Assembly: GCF_023023025.1 (NCBI RefSeq)
Contig: NZ_CP095481.1
Location: forward strand, 124,001 to 188,000
DNA from: Amycolatopsis sp. WQ 127309
GTDB lineage: Bacteria > Actinomycetota > Actinomycetes > Mycobacteriales > Pseudonocardiaceae
Length of the DNA stretch: 64,000 nt
Reading direction: 5' to 3'
Part shown: piece by piece, positions 60,182 through 64,000 of the stretch
How positions within the stretch are numbered: position 1 is the stretch's first letter
Layout: every line of letters starts with the position of its first letter
Made by a program: the position numbers and the translations under genes
The notes under the pieces: generated by a model
The model's input: the letters and a program-made list of their open reading frames with translations, nothing else
Databases searched by the model: none
Told to the model about the DNA's origin: nothing

Positions 60182-60415
60182 ATGAGCGAGGTCGTCTACA
60201 ACCGGATCGCGATGCTGCGCGCGGAGCGGTCGATCTCCCGCCGCGAGCTGGCCGACGCGCTGGGCGTGCACTACCAGACGATCGGCTACCTCGAGCGCGG
60301 CGAGTACAGCCCGAGCCTCTACCTGGCCCTGCGGATCGCGGACTTCTTCGAGGTCAACGTCGAGGTCCTGTTCTCGATGAAGCCGTTCCCGCGGCTGGGA
60401 GAGCGGTCCGCTTAG
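60182..60415 (+). CDS. XRE-family small transcriptional regulator
   Basis: A 77-residue protein consisting almost only of a helix-turn-helix: YNRIAMLRAERSISRRELAD, then ALGVHYQTIGYLERGEYSPS and LYLALRIADFFEVNVEVLFS. It ends the ABC transporter operon 3 bp after the permease, typical of a local repressor. The palindrome at 58359-58378 is the likely target. Its stop codon overlaps that of the convergent gene. Confidence 0.85.
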   Translation: MSEVVYNRIAMLRAERSISRRELADALGVHYQTIGYLERGEYSPSLYLALRIADFFEVNVEVLFSMKPFPRLGERSA

Positions 60416-61140
60416 GGCTTGCGAAGGTCGGCGTCCACCAGCGCGCGGACGACGTCGGCGCGGCGGGTCTCGCGGACCGTGCGGCTGAGCTCGACGTGCA
60501 GGAACGGCGTGCCCGCGGCGGCCTGGCTCTGCACGTTCGTGGTGCCAGCCAGGCCCCGGCAGGGCTCGGCCCAGGCCCGGCAGACGCGGAAGCCGTCGGC
60601 GGTGAGCCGGTCCGCCGCCCGGCGGGCCGCGTCGCCGGCCTCGGCCGCGCCGGCCGAGAGCACGACGTCGGCCGAGGTCAGGGTGGCGTCGCCGAAGCCG
60701 TGGAGCTGCACCTGCGGCAGGCCGCGCCGGGCGAGCAGCGTCGTCACGACGTGGAAGACGCTGCGGGTCTCGTGCGCGGGGTCCTCCCGCCGGCGGTGCG
60801 CGCCCCCGACCACGAGCACGGCCCCGGGTGTCTCGCGGAAGAGGGCCAGGCCGAGCCGTTCGGTCCGCAGGTCGGAGGAGGCGTGCGGCACCTCGACGAC
60901 CAGCGAGGGCGGCGCGGACCGGTCGACGACGTAGAGCCCCCACGCGCGTTCGGTGCCGGGCTCCTGCACGACCAGGGTGTCGTCCTCGACGGAAAACCCC
61001 AGCTCGGCGAGGTCGTGCGGCCGCCGGTCGAGGAACGCGGCGAACCCCGTTTCGGCGATCCGGAGTTCCGCCGCGGTCGGCACGCGGTACGGGTGGCGGC
61101 TCGACTGCGCGTCGGTGAAGTCGTGGAGGAAGGAATCCAC
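60412..61140 (-). CDS. conserved protein of unknown function
   Basis: A 242-residue soluble protein I do not recognise. The N-terminus reads VDSFLHDFTDAQSSRHPYRV, and there is a middle segment SLVVEVPHASSDLRTERLGL, then LVVGGAHRRREDPAHETRSV and VFHVVTTLLARRGLPQVQLH. The EVPHASSD and AHRRREDPAHE stretches could bind a metal, in a way distantly reminiscent of N-formylglutamate amidohydrolase-like enzymes, but this is weak. The GTG at 61140 was chosen; another GTG about 36 bp upstream is possible. It is divergent from the cobN riboswitch region and convergent with the XRE gene. Confidence 0.6.
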   Translation of the reverse strand: MDSFLHDFTDAQSSRHPYRVPTAAELRIAETGFAAFLDRRPHDLAELGFSVEDDTLVVQEPGTERAWGLYVVDRSAPPSLVVEVPHASSDLRTERLGLALFRETPGAVLVVGGAHRRREDPAHETRSVFHVVTTLLARRGLPQVQLHGFGDATLTSADVVLSAGAAEAGDAARRAADRLTADGFRVCRAWAEPCRGLAGTTNVQSQAAAGTPFLHVELSRTVRETRRADVVRALVDADLRKP

Positions 61141-61251
61141 CGTGGCCCTACCCCGATCCTGTAGCCCGGCCACCAGGCTACCGACCCGGGAGCCGTGCAC
61201 GTCACCTTGACGCCACGCCCGGGCGCACCGGAGAGTGAGTCCGATACCCAC

Positions 61252-61349
61252 GCGTCGGCAGGTGGAGGAACCCGGTGAGAGTCCGGGGCGGTCCCGCCAC
61301 TGTCACCGGAGAGCCCGCTCTCCGGGAAGCCAGGAACTCCGGCCGGCGC
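61252..61349 (+). ncRNA. cobalamin riboswitch controlling cobN
   Basis: The core elements appear in order: GGTGAGAGTCC (61274 onward), CCGCCACTGTCACC, an extended hairpin GGAGAGC/GCTCTCC, and GGGAAGCCAGGAACTCC. The outer helix can pair GCGTCGG (61252-61258) with CCGGCGC (61343-61349) with one G-U pair. About 40 nt separate it from the cobN GTG, and that stretch contains further stems. Cobalamin should lower cobN expression. Confidence 0.93.
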
Positions 61350-61373
61350 GCCCGTCTACCCGGGGCGCGGACC

Positions 61374-61391
61374 CCGAGGAGGAACCTCGTG
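61374..61391 (+). promoter_or_regulatory. ribosome-binding-site hairpin of cobN
   Basis: CGAGG (61375-61379) and CCTCG (61385-61389) can form a 5-bp stem with AGGAA of the ribosome binding site in the loop, directly against the GTG. With the upstream riboswitch this would place translation initiation under structural control. The pairing is deduced from sequence only. Confidence 0.4.
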
Positions 61392-64000
61392 ATCCTGCTT
61401 CTGTCCACTTCGGACACCGACCTGCTCAGCGCGCGTTCGTGCGACGGCGAGTTCCGGCTGGCGAACCCCTCGCGGCTCGACGTCGCCGAGCTGCCGGGCC
61501 TGCTCGACGGCGTGCGCATCGTGGTCGTCCGCATCCTCGGCACCCCGCGGAGCTGGCAGGAGGGCCTCGACACGCTGCTCTCCTCGGGCGCGCACGTCGT
61601 CGTCCTGGGCGGGGAGCAGACGCCGGACGCCGAGCTGATGAAGCTCTCGAACGTCCCGGCGGGCATCGCCGCCGAGGCCCATGCCTACCTCGCGCAGGGC
61701 GGGCCGGCGAACCTCACGCAGCTGCACCGGTTCCTGTCCGACACGCTCCTGCTCACCGGCGACGGCTTCGAGCCGCCCGCCGTGCAGCCCGGCTGGGGCA
61801 TCCTCGAGCGGCCTCCTTCGCACACGGACGGCCCGGTCATCGGGATCCTCTACTACCGCGCGCACCACCTGTCCGGGAACACGGCGTTCGTGCACACGCT
61901 CGCCGATCGGATCGAGGCCGCGGGCGGGCGCGCGCTGCCGGTCTACACGGCGTCGCTGCGGACGCGCGAGCCGGAGATGATGGCCGAGCTGGGCAAGGTC
62001 GACGCGCTGCTGGTCACGGTGCTCGCGGCGGGTGGCACGAAGCCGTCCGAGGTGGGCGCCGGGGGCGACGACGAGGCGTGGGACGTCGCCGAGATGGCCG
62101 CGCTGGACGTCCCGATCCTGCAGGCGCTGTGCCTGACCAGCGACCGCGAGACGTGGGCGGCGAGCGACGAGGGCCTCTCCCCGCTGGACGCCGGCAACCA
62201 GATGGCCGTCCCGGAGTTCGACGGCCGGCTCATCACCGTGCCGTTCTCGTTCAAGGAGCTCGACGAAGACGGGTTGCCGCGGTACATCCCGGACGCCGAG
62301 CGCGCGTCCCGCGTCGCGAAGATCGCCCTGGCGCACGCGCGTCTCCGGCACACGCCCGCTCCGGAGCGGCGCATCGCGCTGATGCTGTCCGCGTACCCGA
62401 CGAAGCACTCCCGCGTCGGCAACGCGGTCGGGCTGGACACGCCCGCGTCGGTCATCGAGCTGCTGCGGCGGATGCGGGATCTGGGCTACGACCTGGGCGC
62501 GGACGCGTTCCCGGGCGTCGAGCCGACCGGCACCGACCAGCCCGACGGTGACGCCCTGATCCACGCGCTGATCGCCGCCGGCGGCCAGGACCCGGAGTGG
62601 CTCACCGAGGAGCAGCTGGCCGGCAACCCGATCCGGGTGCCCGCCGCGCGCTACCAGGAGTGGTTCGACGCGCTGCCCGCGGAGCTGCGCGAAGGCGTCG
62701 AAGGGCACTGGGGTCCGGCGCCCGGCGAGCTGTACGTCGACAACGGCGACATCGTGCTGGCGTCGCTGCAGAGCGGCAACGTCATCATCATGATCCAGCC
62801 GCCGCGCGGGTTCGGCGAGAACCCCGTCGCGATCTACCACAACCCGGACCTGCCGCCGAGCCACCACTACCTGGCCGCCTACCGCTGGCTGGAGGAGGAG
62901 TTCGGCGCGCACGCCGTCGTCCACCTGGGCAAGCACGGGTCCCTCGAATGGCTGCCGGGCAAGACGGCCGGGCTCTCGGCGTCGTGCGCGCCGGACGCCG
63001 TGCTCGGGAACCTGCCGCTGATCTACCCGTTCCTGATCAACGACCCCGGCGAGGGCGCGCAGGCGAAACGGCGGGCGCACGCGACGATCGTCGACCACCT
63101 GATCCCGCCGATGGCGCGCGCCGAGTCGTACGGCGACATGGCGCGGCTGGAGCAGCTGCTCGACGAGCACGCGAACATCGCGGCGATGGACCCGGCCAAG
63201 CTGCCCGCCGTGCGCGCACAGATCTGGACGCTCATCCAGGCCGCGAAGCTCGACCACGACCTCGGCGTCGAGCAGCGCCCGCACGACGCCGAGTTCGACG
63301 ACTTCCTGCTGCACATCGACGGCTGGCTGTGCGAGGTCAAGGACGCCCAGATCCGCGACGGCCTGCACATCCTCGGCGCCGCGCCCACCGGCGAGGCGCG
63401 CGTCAACCTCGTGCTCGCGATGCTGCGCGCCCAGCAGATCTGGGGCGGCAAGCAAGGCGCGATCCCCGGGCTGCGGTCGGCGTTGGGGCTCAAGGAGAAC
63501 TCCGACGCGCCGACGTCCGAAGTGGACAAGATCGAGAAGACGGCGCGCTCGCTGATCGAAGCGATGGAGTGGCGCTCCTGGGACGTCACGGCGGTGCGCG
63601 GGATCATCGACGACAAGCTGGGCGGCCCGGACGAGCAGGTCCGGCTGATCCTGGAGTTCGCGGCGAACGAGATCGTGCCGCGGCTGGCGGCGACCGCGGG
63701 CGAGCTCGACGCGATCCTGCACGCGCTGGACGGCGGCTACATCCCGGCCGGGCCGAGCGGGTCGCCGTTGCGCGGGCTGGTCAACGTGCTGCCGACCGGC
63801 CGGAACTTCTACACGGTCGACCCGAAGGCCATCCCGAGCCGGCTGGCCTGGGAGACCGGCCAGGCGCTCGCGGACTCGCTGCTGCGCCGCTACCGCGAGG
63901 ACACCGGCGACTGGCCGCGTTCGGTCGGGCTGTCGGTGTGGGGCACGTCGGCGATGCGGACGTCCGGCGACGACGCCGCGGAGGTCCTGGCGCTGCTGGG
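61389..64000 (+). CDS. cobN: cobaltochelatase subunit CobN, N-terminal about 870 residues (cut by window end)
   Basis: From the GTG at 61389 (VILLLSTSDTDLLSARSCDG) the frame stays open to the window end. Typical CobN/BchH segments are GILYYRAHHLSGNTAFVHTL, QPPRGFGENPVAIYHNPDLP, HHYLAAYRWLEEEFGAHAVV, HLGKHGSLEWLPGKTAGLS and NLPLIYPFLINDPGEGAQAK, followed by RRAHATIVDHLIPP. It is the large ATP-dependent subunit that inserts cobalt into hydrogenobyrinic acid a,c-diamide, working with the ChlI-ChlD fusion at 44908. Family members have about 1,200 residues, so roughly the last quarter is missing. A cobalamin riboswitch precedes it. Confidence 0.95.
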   Translation, partial: MILLLSTSDTDLLSARSCDGEFRLANPSRLDVAELPGLLDGVRIVVVRILGTPRSWQEGLDTLLSSGAHVVVLGGEQTPDAELMKLSNVPAGIAAEAHAYLAQGGPANLTQLHRFLSDTLLLTGDGFEPPAVQPGWGILERPPSHTDGPVIGILYYRAHHLSGNTAFVHTLADRIEAAGGRALPVYTASLRTREPEMMAELGKVDALLVTVLAAGGTKPSEVGAGGDDEAWDVAEMAALDVPILQALCLTSDRETWAASDEGLSPLDAGNQMAVPEFDGRLITVPFSFKELDEDGLPRYIPDAERASRVAKIALAHARLRHTPAPERRIALMLSAYPTKHSRVGNAVGLDTPASVIELLRRMRDLGYDLGADAFPGVEPTGTDQPDGDALIHALIAAGGQDPEWLTEEQLAGNPIRVPAARYQEWFDALPAELREGVEGHWGPAPGELYVDNGDIVLASLQSGNVIIMIQPPRGFGENPVAIYHNPDLPPSHHYLAAYRWLEEEFGAHAVVHLGKHGSLEWLPGKTAGLSASCAPDAVLGNLPLIYPFLINDPGEGAQAKRRAHATIVDHLIPPMARAESYGDMARLEQLLDEHANIAAMDPAKLPAVRAQIWTLIQAAKLDHDLGVEQRPHDAEFDDFLLHIDGWLCEVKDAQIRDGLHILGAAPTGEARVNLVLAMLRAQQIWGGKQGAIPGLRSALGLKENSDAPTSEVDKIEKTARSLIEAMEWRSWDVTAVRGIIDDKLGGPDEQVRLILEFAANEIVPRLAATAGELDAILHALDGGYIPAGPSGSPLRGLVNVLPTGRNFYTVDPKAIPSRLAWETGQALADSLLRRYREDTGDWPRSVGLSVWGTSAMRTSGDDAAEVLALL

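Noticed and set aside
61356..63722. A 788-codon minus-strand frame opposite cobN
   Set aside because: cobN is clear from its motifs and riboswitch; the antisense frame is a GC shadow.

Overview
This 64 kb window is very GC-rich, densely coded DNA from an actinomycete, most likely a member of the Pseudonocardiaceae close to Amycolatopsis. The reasons are GTG and TTG starts with purine-rich ribosome binding sites, an Emb-type arabinosyltransferase (arabinogalactan cell wall), DinB and PIG-L enzymes of the mycothiol type, CobIJ, CobL (CbiE-CbiT) and ChlI-ChlD fusions of actinobacterial type, and a DUF6191 protein. The genus is inference; no rRNA or phylogenetic marker was available. No tRNA, rRNA, transposase, phage gene or CRISPR array was seen.

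Layout. (1) 1-5.5 kb: a GNAT/hydrolase pair with a possible leader peptide, an NmrA-like reductase divergent from its TetR regulator, an Fpg/Nei glycosylase, and a divergent DinB / PIG-L pair. (2) 5.5-11 kb: MtnA and two cytochrome P450-ferredoxin pairs on opposite strands, separated by a VOC protein and a PadR regulator and followed by a TetR regulator. (3) 11-17.5 kb: a large FAD/Fe-S D-lactate-type dehydrogenase divergent from a PHP phosphoesterase, a Leu/Phe/Val-type amino-acid dehydrogenase divergent from its Lrp regulator, and small genes. (4) 17.5-32.3 kb: a secreted GH92 mannosidase, a YigZ protein, glutamate synthase gltBD, an ArsR-like regulator, a secreted ricin-type lectin, a DyP peroxidase and a DeoR regulator. 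(5) 32.6-64 kb: a ROK kinase, then a region dominated by aerobic cobalamin biosynthesis.

The cobalamin region has two cobalamin riboswitches, one before cbtBA (cobalt uptake) and one before cobN (cut by the window end). Around them are cobQ, cobD (cbiB), cobU-cobT-cobS, cobC, cobB, cobO, a fused chlI-chlD chelatase subunit, cobL-cobM-(Gfo/Idh oxidoreductase)-cobK-bluB, and cobG-cobH-cobIJ. Together they cover precorrin-2 C20 methylation, CobG ring-contraction chemistry, cobalt insertion, adenosylation, amidation, nucleotide-loop assembly and synthesis of the lower ligand. No cobF or uroporphyrinogen methyltransferase gene is in the window. Interrupting this block are an ECF sigma factor with a membrane protein, an Emb arabinosyltransferase, and a drug-type ABC transporter with an XRE regulator.

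The most unusual signal is repetitive DNA. Most cob junctions are 1-14 nt stop/start overlaps. At cobT/cobS and cobL/cobM the junction instead holds a small ORF made mostly of tandem 30-bp or 45-bp repeats, and each ORF keeps a 4-nt overlap with both neighbours. A decayed third version lies between cobD and cobQ. A conserved 42-bp head sequence occurs three times in the window, always downstream of a gene in that gene's direction and always followed by the 30-bp repeat motif. Separate long perfect hairpins, and a 30-bp tandem array enclosed in a 26-bp inverted repeat, mark several other intergenic gaps.
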